From assembly GCA_964251385.1 (NCBI GenBank), contig CAXUJK010000003.1:248001-312000 (forward strand): a stretch of 64,000 bases of DNA, given 5' to 3'. Every line of letters begins with the position of its first letter. Position 1 is the stretch's first letter. A program made the position numbers and the translations under genes. Source of the DNA: CADCVW01 sp964251385 (GTDB lineage Bacteria > Pseudomonadota > Alphaproteobacteria > Sphingomonadales > Sphingomonadaceae). Positions 34,951-44,700 of this stretch are shown here, piece by piece. The notes under the pieces were generated by a model, which did no database searches, was not told where the DNA came from, and worked only from the letters and a program-made list of their open reading frames with translations.

Positions 34951-37119
34951 ATGGCCAGCAGCGCACCGTCTCCCTCCCGCATGCGCTCCTTCGGCCGCTT
35001 CGCCTGGCGCCTGACGAAGATCGGCTTCTATCTCGGCCTGCTCGGCCTGATCGCGCTCGTCATCGCGGTCTACGTCGCGCGCGCGTCGCTCCCGTCGTTC
35101 GAGGAGATGAAGGAGTCCCCCAACGGCCAGATGATCCGCGTGCGCGCCGCCGACGGCACCGTGCTCGTCTCGCTCGGCCCCAGCTTCGGCGAATGGCTGC
35201 CTTCCCAAGACATCCCGCAGATCATGAAAGCCGCGATGCTCAGCGTCGAGGACAAGCGCTTCCGCCGCCATCCCGGCGTCGACCCGATCGGCACGCTGCG
35301 GGCGTTCAAGGTCAGGTGGGACACGGGCGAATGGCGGCAGGGCGGGTCGACGATATCGCAGCAGCTCGCGCGCAACATCTTTCTCACGAATTCGAAAACG
35401 TTCGACCGCAAATTGCGCGAGGCGCTGCTCGCGCTCGCGCTCGAACGCAAGTTTTCCAAGGACCAGATCCTCGAACTCTACCTCAACCGCGTCTATTTCG
35501 GTGGCGGCGCGTACGGGATCGACGCGGCGTCGCGCAAATTCTTCGGCCACAGCGCGGACGACCTCGGCCTGTCCGAAGCCGCGATCATCGCCGGATTGGT
35601 CAAAGCCCCCTCCAACTATTCGCCCACCGCCGACGCGGAGGCCGCGCGCAGCCGCGCCAACGTCGTCATTGATCTCATGCTCCGTAACGGCGACATCACC
35701 GCCGGCCAGGCCGCGTCCGCCGATCCCGCCGACATCCGCCTCGTGCCCCCGCCCAAGCAGAACAGCATCCGCTACTTCACGGACTGGGCGCTGCCCCAGC
35801 TCGACACCCTGATCGAGGAGACGCAGGCCCCGCTCGACGTCTGGACGACGCTCGACGTGCCGATGCAGGCGGCGGCGACGCGCTCGATCCTGGCCAACAC
35901 GCCCGCAGGCGCGCAGGGCGCGCTGGTCGCGCTCGACGGCGACGGCGCTGTGCGCGCGATGGTGGGGGGCCGCGACTATGTCGACAGCCTCTACAACCGC
36001 GCGACGCAGGCGGAGCGCCAGCCCGGCTCCGCCTTCAAGCTGTTCGTCTACCTCGCCGCGCTGGAGGCGGACTACAAGGCGGACAGCATCGTCGTCGACT
36101 CGCCCGTCACGATCAAGGGCTGGACCCCGCGCAACAGCACGCGCGGGTTTTCGGGTTCGATCACCTTACGTGAAGCGTTCGCGCGGTCGGTCAACACGGT
36201 GGCCGCCAAGCTCGGCGACGAGGTCGGGTTCGACACGGTCGCCGACATGGCGCAGCGCTTCGGCATCACGACCGAGGTCAACACGCGCCCCTCGATGGTG
36301 CTCGGCACGTCCGACGTCCGCCTGATCGACATCACCCGCGCCTTCGCCGCCGTCTCGCAGCAGGGCACGGCCGTCGTCCCCTATGCGATCACCAAGGTCG
36401 CCAGGAGCGCGGGCGGCCAAATCATCTACCGTCATGAACGCGAGGAGCCGCGCGTTCTCGTCGCTCCGTGGGTCGCCGCGCAGATGACCGACCTGCTCCA
36501 GTCCGCGGTGCTGACGGGCACGGGCCGCGCGGCCCAGATCGGCCGTCCGGTCGCGGGCAAGACGGGCACGACCACGTCGAACAAGGACGGCTGGTTCCTG
36601 GGCTTCTCGAGCGGTCTCACGACCGGCGTCTGGATGGGCCGCGACAACGCCAAGCCCGTCGTCGGCCTGCAAGGCGGCCAGGCCCCCGCCAAGGCGTTCC
36701 ACGACTTCATGGTCAAGGCGGTCGCCAACCGCCCCGTGCGCCCGTTCCAGACCGCCGTCGTCGCGCCCGACTGGCAGATCGAACCCGAGGCCGACCTGTT
36801 GGGCGAGGACGCGAACAGCCTGATGGTCGACGAGTCGGGCAACCCCATCTACCCCGACGGCGCGCCCGCCTACGGAGAGTCCCCGCAGACCACGGTCACG
36901 ACGCAGATCGAAACCAACGACGACCAGCCCTGGCTCGACAGCGTGCTCGGCCGTGACGCCGACCGCGGCCGCACGGCTCCCGCGCCCGAGCGCAGCGAAT
37001 CGCCCGCCTTCCGCAATCGCCCCCCGAGCGAACTGCCGCCCCAGCAGCCGCGCGACCGCCCGCTACCCGAGCCCGCCCCCCCGCCCGAAGAGGTGAAGTT
37101 CCGCCCCGTGCCGTCGTAA
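34951..37119 (+). CDS. Class A penicillin-binding protein (PBP1A family)
   Basis: A 722-residue bifunctional peptidoglycan synthase. One membrane segment lies at about 24-46. The GT51 glycosyltransferase has its catalytic Glu100 in SVEDKRF and GGSTISQQLARN. The transpeptidase has SAFK with Ser360, SVN near residue 415 and KTG at 537. The Pro/Glu/Arg-rich C terminus (about 660-722) looks disordered. Its last 57 bp overlap the convergent metallopeptidase gene. Confidence 0.93.
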   Translation: MASSAPSPSRMRSFGRFAWRLTKIGFYLGLLGLIALVIAVYVARASLPSFEEMKESPNGQMIRVRAADGTVLVSLGPSFGEWLPSQDIPQIMKAAMLSVEDKRFRRHPGVDPIGTLRAFKVRWDTGEWRQGGSTISQQLARNIFLTNSKTFDRKLREALLALALERKFSKDQILELYLNRVYFGGGAYGIDAASRKFFGHSADDLGLSEAAIIAGLVKAPSNYSPTADAEAARSRANVVIDLMLRNGDITAGQAASADPADIRLVPPPKQNSIRYFTDWALPQLDTLIEETQAPLDVWTTLDVPMQAAATRSILANTPAGAQGALVALDGDGAVRAMVGGRDYVDSLYNRATQAERQPGSAFKLFVYLAALEADYKADSIVVDSPVTIKGWTPRNSTRGFSGSITLREAFARSVNTVAAKLGDEVGFDTVADMAQRFGITTEVNTRPSMVLGTSDVRLIDITRAFAAVSQQGTAVVPYAITKVARSAGGQIIYRHEREEPRVLVAPWVAAQMTDLLQSAVLTGTGRAAQIGRPVAGKTGTTTSNKDGWFLGFSSGLTTGVWMGRDNAKPVVGLQGGQAPAKAFHDFMVKAVANRPVRPFQTAVVAPDWQIEPEADLLGEDANSLMVDESGNPIYPDGAPAYGESPQTTVTTQIETNDDQPWLDSVLGRDADRGRTAPAPERSESPAFRNRPPSELPPQQPRDRPLPEPAPPPEEVKFRPVPS

Positions 37120-37779
37120 CCACGCGTTCGCCGGTCCCGGGTCTTCCCCGAGCAGCCGGGCATGCGCGGCATGGAAGGCGGGGCTGTGATCCATGTGCAA
37201 CCGGTGCCCCACTTCGTGCGCGACGGTGGACCGCCGCACGAAGCGGGGGGCCAGAGCAAGCCGCCAGCTATACGCGATCGCCCCGCTCGAAGAACAACTC
37301 CCCCACCGCCGCCGCGCATCGCCGACGGACACGCGGACGACGCTGACACCGGCCAGCCCCGCATAATGCGCCGTATCCGCGCTCAACAACGCCAAAGCCT
37401 CGCGCTTCAACCAGCGCTCCACGCCTGCCGACACCCGCTCCGGCGGCCCGCCGCACAGCAAGCGATCGCCCTCCCGCCGAGGCACGCGTGGCCCCTCCGC
37501 GCTCCACGCAATCCCCAACTCGGCGTCATCGAACGGAACCACCGCCCCATCGACGAACGGCCGCCCCACGGGAGCCTCCGCCAACAACCCCTCGACCCAC
37601 CCCCGCCGAGCCTCCACCCAAGCCAGAGCCGCCCGCCGAGACCCCCGCCTTGGCATGGTAAGCAACACCCGCCCCCGCACCGCATCGACGCTGAGCCGCA
37701 GGCCCCGCGCGGAAGGCATGGAGCGTAGGGTTAGATGAGCTGAGCGCCCAGCGGCGTGGAACGTAACGCCGTTAAACAC
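37063..37779 (-). CDS. YgjP/SprT-like metallopeptidase (M48-type zincin)
   Basis: A protein of about 238 residues with the zinc motif HEVGH followed by RLHMDHSPAFH, and the preceding RRWGSCSSSGAIAYSWRL that typifies the YgjP/DUF45 group. The reaction and substrate are unknown. I place the start at GTG 37779; the frame also allows TTG 37821 and ATG 37719. The C-terminal 19 codons overlap the PBP gene on the opposite strand. Confidence 0.82.
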   Translation of the reverse strand: MFNGVTFHAAGRSAHLTLRSMPSARGLRLSVDAVRGRVLLTMPRRGSRRAALAWVEARRGWVEGLLAEAPVGRPFVDGAVVPFDDAELGIAWSAEGPRVPRREGDRLLCGGPPERVSAGVERWLKREALALLSADTAHYAGLAGVSVVRVSVGDARRRWGSCSSSGAIAYSWRLALAPRFVRRSTVAHEVGHRLHMDHSPAFHAAHARLLGEDPGPANAWLRRHGAELHLFGRGGGLG

Positions 37780-37893
37780 GGGACGGTTGTAGCTCGTGGT
37801 AACGGAGTGAGCGCATAACAAAATTCCGGCGCGGCAACGATGACGGCAAAGGTATTCGTATTAGACCGGCCTACGTAAACGCCTATATCAGGC

Positions 37894-39366
37894 CTAATCT
37901 GACACTGCACACCGCGCGCCGGGACGAAGCGGTTTACCAGTTTTTTCCGACAGGATACAGCTATGCACCGGATCGCCAGGCGGCATCGGCACGCCGTCCG
38001 CCAACACAAGAACGACCGAATGCGCACCGCCCATGCTTGGCGGCAGGTGCGCGATTGGCCGCACGATCCTAAACTTACTGTTCGCCAACCGTTCAACGGC
38101 GCCCGACCCGATCAGCTGCGACAGGCCCATCTGGCTGGGCAGGACTTCGTAGCGCATGACGCGCTGCTTTGCGATTACGTTCTTCGGGTCCACTATCGCT
38201 AACCCGCCCGGCCAGTAGCGCGTCGCCTCAGCCCACATTGTTGGATCAAATCCACGTGGCAAGGTCGCGGTCTCGGGTTCGGCTCTGATGATCGCGCCCG
38301 ACGGCAGTGAAATACGCTGCGCCGTGTAGCTTGCGAAGACAACGTCCGGCTTGCGCTCGAGAGAGCGCCGCACGATGGCCAAGGCGCGTTTGGCCTCTCC
38401 ACCTTCCGTCTTGTAGAAGGAGGGTAGGCAACCATCCTTCGCGATCGTGACCTTGCGGGCTGGCAGCCCGACCACGCCCGATGCTCCCGGTGCAACCACC
38501 CGCGCTACGCGTCCGGTCGCGCCGCTGAAGCGCCACGTCATGGAGCCGTAGTTGGTGAGAATGATATAAAGTGGCGTCGTGCCCGCCTCGATCACCACGT
38601 CGGTCAGATTGGTCTCCACATCGGGGCCGCCAATCACCGATGATGAAACCGAGTCACCCTCGTACGCGCCGTAGACAAGCAGGTTTGCGTCGCTTGAGAC
38701 TCTAGGCCAATCGCACACGGGCGCATTGCGCTCGATCTGGATTTCGCGAACGCGCTCGGCGATTATTTCAAATTCTTCATTCGAAATTTTTCCGTCGCCA
38801 TCGGTGTCGACGCTGGCGAATGTGCGCTGTGCCGCCTGTTGAAGTTCGGCTGCCGTAAGCCTGCCGTTGCGTTCGGGGTCCAAAGCGACGAGCGCTTCAA
38901 GTTGGCGATACTGATAGGATCCGCGCTCCGTAGAAGCCGACTCTGTCAGCGTAATTATGCCATCCCCGTCCGCGTCAAGACGAGTGAACTGCGCCTCCAC
39001 CTGCCGATCGCGGTATGACTCGTCGCCCCGAACGGCCCGCTTGACCTCCGCGCGCGTTACCATGAAGTCGCCATCTAGATCGTGTCGCAGCGATTGACCG
39101 ATCGCACTTGCGCGTGCCTCCGCTTGCTCGTGCTCGCGGGTCCGCGCGACGTCCTGGCTGTCAAGTCCGTCGGCTAGCGAGTCTGCGGCTCGCAATGTTC
39201 CGACGACCTGCGCGACATACTGCTCGACGACGGCTCCTTGGTTCAACCGCTCGATCAGCACGTCGGGAGAGTTCTTCCAAGTCAACTCCTGCCCGTTTGC
39301 AACGGTCGCTAGCCCGCCAAGTACCGTTGCCAGCGCTGTCGTGATCATCATCCGCCTTGCGCGCAT
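37894..39366 (-). CDS. Secreted four-EF-hand protein with unknown C-terminal domain
   Basis: A 490-residue protein with a Sec signal (residues 1-25, cleavage near ANG-QE). Four calcium loops have residues in EF-hand register: 96-107 (DLDGDFMVTRAE), 131-142 (DADGDGIITLTE), 163-174 (DPERNGRLTAAE, degenerate) and 187-198 (DTDGDGKISNEE). From about residue 215 a beta-rich region (DVVIEAGTTPLYIILTNYG, MTWRFSGATGRV) has no name I can give. The ATG at 39366 follows GGGAGG. The gene is visibly less GC-rich than its neighbours, suggesting acquisition. Confidence 0.85.
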   Translation of the reverse strand: MRARRMMITTALATVLGGLATVANGQELTWKNSPDVLIERLNQGAVVEQYVAQVVGTLRAADSLADGLDSQDVARTREHEQAEARASAIGQSLRHDLDGDFMVTRAEVKRAVRGDESYRDRQVEAQFTRLDADGDGIITLTESASTERGSYQYRQLEALVALDPERNGRLTAAELQQAAQRTFASVDTDGDGKISNEEFEIIAERVREIQIERNAPVCDWPRVSSDANLLVYGAYEGDSVSSSVIGGPDVETNLTDVVIEAGTTPLYIILTNYGSMTWRFSGATGRVARVVAPGASGVVGLPARKVTIAKDGCLPSFYKTEGGEAKRALAIVRRSLERKPDVVFASYTAQRISLPSGAIIRAEPETATLPRGFDPTMWAEATRYWPGGLAIVDPKNVIAKQRVMRYEVLPSQMGLSQLIGSGAVERLANSKFRIVRPIAHLPPSMGGAHSVVLVLADGVPMPPGDPVHSCILSEKTGKPLRPGARCAVSD

Positions 39367-39436
39367 GCTGGTTCCTCCCGTTAGATGCCACTCCGCCGAG
39401 CGACTGCATACAGCCGCTTGGTTACAAACCTTGCTT

Positions 39437-39880
39437 CTAAAGCTCCCGCTCCACGATGTGGTACTCCAATTCCCCCGCATCGACCTCCGACACCGTCCAC
39501 CCGCGCACCGACTGCCCCGCCCGGTGCACGCTGTCCGGGTCGCCGGTGCGTAAGGGGTGCCAGTCCGGCAGCGGCTTGTCCTCGCCGCGCAGGCGGTAGG
39601 CGCAGGTGCCGGGAAGCCATTCGAGCTCTTCCACCTTGTCCATGGTGAGCACGACGCAATCCGCGACGAACTTTCGGCGGTTGGCGTAGTCCGAACACCG
39701 CCCCGTGCGCCGGTCGAGCAGCCGGCACGCGACATTGGTCGGGAACAGGTCTCCCGTGTCGTCGCATTCCAGCTTGTGCAGACAGCATTTCCCGCACCCG
39801 TCGCACAACGCCTCCCATTCGCCGCGGTCGAGCGCGGCCAGCGGCTTCTCCCAAAACGGCTTTTCCGAAGTTGGCGTCAT
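39437..39880 (-). CDS. YcgN family cysteine cluster protein
   Basis: A 147-residue protein with CDGCGKCCLHK near residue 26 and further cysteines (NVACRLLD, GRCSDY, DCVVLT, GTCAYR), the UPF0260/YcgN pattern likely to bind a metal or Fe-S centre. The function is unknown. The ATG overlaps the SCO stop (ATGA), so it is translated with a copper/respiratory factor. Confidence 0.9.
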   Translation of the reverse strand: MTPTSEKPFWEKPLAALDRGEWEALCDGCGKCCLHKLECDDTGDLFPTNVACRLLDRRTGRCSDYANRRKFVADCVVLTMDKVEELEWLPGTCAYRLRGEDKPLPDWHPLRTGDPDSVHRAGQSVRGWTVSEVDAGELEYHIVEREL

Positions 39881-40455
39881 GCCACCCACTTGGCCAGCGC
39901 ATCGGCGAGCGCCGCCGGCCCCTCGTCGTGCGGGATGATGGCGAGCGGGGCCCCCGCCGGATCGTACAGCACCGCGATGCGGCTGTGATCGACCGAGTAC
40001 GACCCGTCCGGGCCCGCCGGCTGCCTGGCGAACGCGACGCCATAACGTTTGGCCACCGCGGCGATCTCCGCCTCCGTGCCGGTCAGCGCCACCAGTCGCG
40101 GGTGAAAATTGGCCGCGAACTTGCGCAACTCCTCCGGCGTGTCGCGCGCTGGATCGACCGTGATGAAGATCGGGGTCACCCGACCCGCCTCCGCCGGTTT
40201 GCTCTTCTCGAGCGCGCGCAAGCCCTGCCCAATGACCTGCAGGTCCACCGGGCAAACATCCGGACAAAAGGAAAAACCGAAATAGACGAGCTTGTATTGG
40301 CCCGGAAAGCTCGCATCAGTGACGCGCTCGCCGCGCTGATCGACCAGCGAGAACGCGCCGCCCATCGTCGCCCCCGCGAGCGGCGGCGCTTCGGGGGGCG
40401 CGGCGCACGCCCCGAGCGATGCCGCGGCCAGCGCGACGGCCAAAAACTTGTTCAT
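39877..40455 (-). CDS. SCO1/SenC family lipoprotein
   Basis: A 192-residue protein with lipobox LGAC (Cys17) and a thioredoxin-like fold. The copper ligands are visible: C64 and C68 in FCPDVC and H157 in SVDHS. SCO proteins deliver copper or reduce cysteines for the CuA centre of cytochrome c oxidase. It is divergent from the ankyrin gene with a 54-bp gap. Confidence 0.92.
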   Translation of the reverse strand: MNKFLAVALAAASLGACAAPPEAPPLAGATMGGAFSLVDQRGERVTDASFPGQYKLVYFGFSFCPDVCPVDLQVIGQGLRALEKSKPAEAGRVTPIFITVDPARDTPEELRKFAANFHPRLVALTGTEAEIAAVAKRYGVAFARQPAGPDGSYSVDHSRIAVLYDPAGAPLAIIPHDEGPAALADALAKWVA

Positions 40456-40509
40456 TTCGTCGGCAGCCTCGCTTTGCTAGGGGTCCATGTAAGGCAGGAA
40501 CGGACGATT

Positions 40510-41103
40510 ATGAAGCTTGCAGCACTCATCTCGGGCCTCGCGCTGTTCGTCGCGGCACCTGCAACCGCGCAGCAGCAGCCCGACAGCACGGCCTTTATCA
40601 AAGCAGTAAGGGATGGAGACGGCACGAAGGCCATGTCGCTGGTCGGAACCCCCGGTTCGACCGTGGTCAAGACGCGCGATCCGGGCACGGGCGAGACCGC
40701 GCTCCACATCGTCGTGCGCCGCCGCGACCTGCCCTGGACCAACTTCATGCTGCAGCAGGGCGTGGACCCCAACGTCGCCGACCGCGCGGGCGACACCCCG
40801 CTCGGCCTCGCCACCCGCCTCGGCTTCGCCGAAGGGGCCAGACGCCTGATCGCGAACGGCGCGCGCGTCGACGGCCTGGGCGCGCGCGGCGAGACCCCGC
40901 TCATCATCGCGGTGTTGAGCAGGCGGCTGGACATGGTGCAGCTGCTGATGCGCAACGGGGCCAACCCCGACAAGGCGGACGCGGCCGCGGGTTATTCCGC
41001 GCGCGATTACGCGACGCGGGACAGGCGCAGTGCCGCAATCCTGAAGGCGCTGGACGATCGCCCGGCCAAGGCGACGAAGGCTACCGCGGGCCCGGCACGC
41101 TGA
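40510..41103 (+). CDS. Periplasmic ankyrin-repeat protein
   Basis: A 197-residue protein with a signal peptide (about 1-20, ending ATA-QQQ) and three to four ankyrin repeats (GETALHIVVRRRDLPWTNFMLQQGVDPN, GDTPLGLATRLGFAEGARRLIANGARVD, GETPLIIAVLSRRLDMVQLLMRNGANPD). It is a protein-interaction scaffold; the partner is unknown. The Lys/Ala-rich tail ends just before a dispersed repeat. Confidence 0.87.
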   Translation: MKLAALISGLALFVAAPATAQQQPDSTAFIKAVRDGDGTKAMSLVGTPGSTVVKTRDPGTGETALHIVVRRRDLPWTNFMLQQGVDPNVADRAGDTPLGLATRLGFAEGARRLIANGARVDGLGARGETPLIIAVLSRRLDMVQLLMRNGANPDKADAAAGYSARDYATRDRRSAAILKALDDRPAKATKATAGPAR

Positions 41104-41109
41104 CCCTAC

Positions 41110-41195
41110 GTCATCCCGGCGAAGGCCGGGATCTCAGCGAGTCTCGACGGCCGGCAGCTCCATACCCCTGAGATCCCGGCCTGCGCCGGGATGAC
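41110..41195. repeat. Dispersed inverted repeat between convergent genes
   Basis: Two 27-bp arms (41110-41136 and 41169-41195) are near-perfect reverse complements. They read gtcatcccggcgaaggccgg with the end gatctca, and its complement, around 32 bp. Each arm is itself a small hairpin. It lies between the ankyrin gene and mmcB and can terminate both transcripts. Elements with this 'gtcatcccggc...gccgggat' core are common in alphaproteobacterial genomes (recollection). Confidence 0.8.
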
Positions 41196-41201
41196 ATTGT
41201 C

Positions 41202-41711
41202 TTAGAACACCGCCAGCTCCGGATCGATATCGCTCACCAGCCGCCGCGCCGCCCGCCTCGCGAACCTCAGCGTCTCCGCCTTGCGCCGTGCCGGGGCTAA
41301 GGGCCGCACCGCGGGCTCGCGCACGACCGCCGCGTCGTAGCGATCCGCCACGATCAGCCCGGCGACCTCCGGCCGAAACGGCTCCGTCTCGAACAGGTCC
41401 AACGAAAACCCGCCCGGCACCGCCCAGAAGAAGCGGTCGCAATAATCGAGGTAGTCGGGCCACTTGCCGTCGCCGCGAAGGTCCGCGCGCGACACCTTGA
41501 TCTCGACGATCGTCAAACCCCCCTTGGCGTCGATCGCCATCATGTCGGCGCGCCGCCCGTTGGGCAGCGGCACTTCGCACAGCGCGAACAGGTCCTGCCG
41601 GAAGAACAGCCGGGTCACGCCGCGCGCGACGTCGCGCGCAACGGGAGCCGCATCGGCGAAGCAGTCGTGCCCGACGGGCGGAGCCAAGGAGGGCAGGGGA
41701 GCGGTGGCCAC
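41202..41711 (-). CDS. mmcB: MmcB family DNA repair protein
   Basis: A 169-residue protein of the MmcB family, with a PD-(D/E)XK-like core (LPNGRRADMMAID, then GGLTIVEIKVSRADLRGD) and the WPDYLDYCDRFFWAVP block. In Caulobacter MmcB is an SOS-induced protein acting against DNA damage. A perfect GTTC-N7-GTTC site lies 14 bp upstream, agreeing with LexA control. Confidence 0.9.
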   Translation of the reverse strand: MATAPLPSLAPPVGHDCFADAAPVARDVARGVTRLFFRQDLFALCEVPLPNGRRADMMAIDAKGGLTIVEIKVSRADLRGDGKWPDYLDYCDRFFWAVPGGFSLDLFETEPFRPEVAGLIVADRYDAAVVREPAVRPLAPARRKAETLRFARRAARRLVSDIDPELAVF

Positions 41712-41724
41712 GCGTCCTCGAATA

Positions 41725-41739
41725 GAACGAGCCGGGAAC
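41725..41739 (-). promoter_or_regulatory. LexA (SOS) box of mmcB
   Basis: On the plus strand GAAC-GAGCCGG-GAAC, which is GTTC-CCGGCTC-GTTC in the direction of mmcB. It matches the alphaproteobacterial LexA motif GTTC-N7-GTTC exactly, 14 bp before the ATG at 41711. The neighbouring RTX gene ends at 41778, so the site can only serve mmcB. Confidence 0.85.
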
Positions 41740-41777
41740 GCGGGGCAAGACCCCCTCCCGCCAAGGAGGGGGTTCCT

Positions 41778-44700
41778 TCAGAAGAACGTCAACGGCGTCA
41801 GGTCGGCGGGCGGCGGGACCGTGTCCAGCAGGAACACGAAGTCCTGCCCCGCCTGGTATCCTGCGGTTCCGTTGCCATCGACGATCAGGAACGTACGGCC
41901 CGTGAAATCGCCTTCGGTCACGTCGAACAAAGCCGCCTCGTTGCCGCCCAACCCGCGCATCGCATTGGTCAGGTCGGCGTCGAACGTCGCGATGTTGAGC
42001 GCCCCCGTCGCGCGGTCGTCGATCCGATCGATCGCATTCGGCACGTCGATCCGGTCGCCCGCGCCCGGGTTGAAGTCGACCAACGTGTCGTAGTTGATGC
42101 CCGTGCTTTCCGACGCGGACTCGAAGCGGAAGATGTCCGCGCCCGCGCCGCCCGTCAGCCGGTCGATGCCCGCGCCGCCGATGAGCGTGTCGTTGTCGGA
42201 CCCGCCGAACAGCTGGTCGTTGCCTTCGTTGCCCAGCAGGAAGTCGTTGCCCGCATCGCCATAGACCAGGTCGTTGCCCGTATTGCCGCCGACGATGTCA
42301 TCGCCCGCGCCGCCACCGACCAGATCGTCGTCCGCGCCGCCGTCGAGGCGGTCGGCACCCGTTCCGCCGTCGAGCACGTCCGCGCCCGCATCGCCGAACA
42401 GCGCGTCGTTGCCCGCATCGCCGTAGACGAAGTCGTTCCCTGTGTTGCCGCCGACGACGTCGTCGCCTTCGTTGCCGCCGACGAGATCGTCGCCCGCGCC
42501 GCCGTCGAGCCGGTCGTCGTCGATCCCGCCGTCGAGCAGGTCCGCGCCCGCGTCGCCGAACAGAGCATCATTGCCCGCATCGCCGTACACGAGGTCGTTT
42601 CCGTCGCCGCCGCCGACCGCGTCATTGCCTTCGCCGCCGCCGACCCGGTCGTTGCCGATCCCGCCGTCGAGCCGGTCGCCGCCCGTGCCGCCGTCGAGCA
42701 GGTCGTCGCCTTCGTTGCCGAACAGCACGTCGCCGCCAGCATCGCCGTAGACCAGATCGTTGCCGCTGTTGCCGCCGACCACGTCGTCGCCCTCGCCGCC
42801 GCCGATCGCGTCGTCGTCCGCGCCGCCGTCGATCACGTCGTTGCCGGTGCCGCCGTCCGCGGTGTCGCGGCCCGCGCCGCCCAGGAACGTGTCGTCGCCC
42901 GCGCCGCCGGACAGCCGGTCGTTGCCGCCGTTGCCGACGAGGAAGTCGTTGACGTTGCCGCCCGTGATCGTGTCGTCGCCCATCCCTGCGTTGAAGTAGT
43001 AGGATCGGTTGGGCTGCAGCGCAGTCTGCACGTCCGCACCGATCGTTCCCAGCACCACGACCTCGAACGCGTTGCCACGCTGCGCCCCGCCCGTGTCGCG
43101 GACGTCGAACGTCTGGCCTGGTCCGGCGACCAAAGTAATTCCTTCGTCGTCGAAGCGGCTCTGCGAGCCCGCCAGCCCATCCGCGCCATCCTCGGCCTGA
43201 ACGCGGACATTGGGCAGACCGTCGGCGTCGGTGACGTTGCCATTGCCCACCCCCGCGCTGAGGAAGGTCAGCCGAATCTGTCCCGGATTTCCGGACACGA
43301 GCACGACGTCGGACCCATCGCCGAGATCGACCGCGTCGCCGCCGTCGGTCGTGACGTTGAAGATCGCGGTGTCGTTCCCTGTTCCTCCGAGTATCCTGTC
43401 GTCTCCGGCTCCGCCGATGAAGGAATCGTCACCGGCTCCGCCGTTGAGGAAGTCATTGCCGCCGCCGCCGACCAGGAAATCGTTGGCGTTGCCGCCGGTC
43501 ACCGTGTCGTCGCCCATGCCGGCGTTGAAGTAGTAAGGCCGATCAGGCTGCGACGCGCCCTGCGTATCAGCGCCCGCTGTGCCCAGAACGACAACCTGGA
43601 ACTGGTCGCCGCGCTGCGCCCCGCCCGTGTCGCGGACGTCGAACGTCTGGCCGGGCCCGCCGACGAAGGTGATGCCTTCGTCGTCGAACCGGCTGATAGG
43701 ACCACTCAAGGCGTCGCTATTCGGGATCTCGCCTTGCAGGCGGACGTTCAAACGGTTGTCCCCGTTCGGCGTCGACAGGTCGTTCGGGTTGCCGTTGCCG
43801 ACACCTGCGCTTGTGAAGGTCAGGCGAATTTGCGCGCCGTTCCCCGAAACGACCGACACGATGTCGTTGCCCTCGCCGAGATCCACCTCATCGGTGCCGT
43901 CCGTCAGGACGTTGAAGATCGCCGTATCGTCGCCGGTGCCGCCGAAAATCAAGTCGGCGCCTGCGCCCCCGATGAAGCTATCGTTGCCCGCACCGCCTTC
44001 CAGTCGATCCAGACCGACGCCGCCGACGAGGAAGTCGTTGCCCGTGCCGCCGAACAGCTGGTCGTCGCCCGCGCCTGTGTTGATATACTGCGGCGTGCTG
44101 CCCGGGATGACGACGCTGTCGTTGCCTGCCGTTCCCAGGAAGACGATATCGAACACGCCGCGCGCCGCGCCGCCCGTGTCGCGTACGTCGAAGGTCGCGC
44201 CGGAACTGGAGGTGAACGTGACACCCTCGTCGTCGAAGCGGCTGACCGGACCGGTCAGGCCGTCCGACCCGTTCTCCGTCTGGAAGCGCACGTTGAGCTG
44301 GTTGTCGCCGTTGGGGGCCGACGCGTCGAGCGGATCGCCGTTGCCGACGCCCGAGCTCGTGAAGGTCAGCCGGATCTGCGAGGTGAAGCCCCGGACGACG
44401 ACGTTGTCGCGCCCGTCGCCCAGATCGGTGCGGTCGCTTCCGCCGAGAATCGGATTGAAGAAGGCCGTGTCGTCGCCCGCGCCGCCGTTGACGACGTCGT
44501 CGCCCGCGCCGCCGTCGAGCCTATCGTTGCCGGCGTCCCCGTTGATCGTGTCGTTGCCGCCACGGCCGTCAATATCGTCGTCACCGTCGCCGCCGCTGAT
44601 CGTGTCGGGGCCTTCGGTTCCGACCAGGACGTCGTTGCCCGGCGTGCCGCCGCCCGGCGAGGCCCCGCCGTCGTCGTTGACGATGGTCCCGATACCCACG

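Noticed and set aside
42100..44600. Regular short repeats suggestive of a CRISPR array.
   Set aside because: The periodicity is 27 bp within a long open frame encoding GGxGxDxxx nonapeptides; no spacers of foreign type and no cas genes are present.
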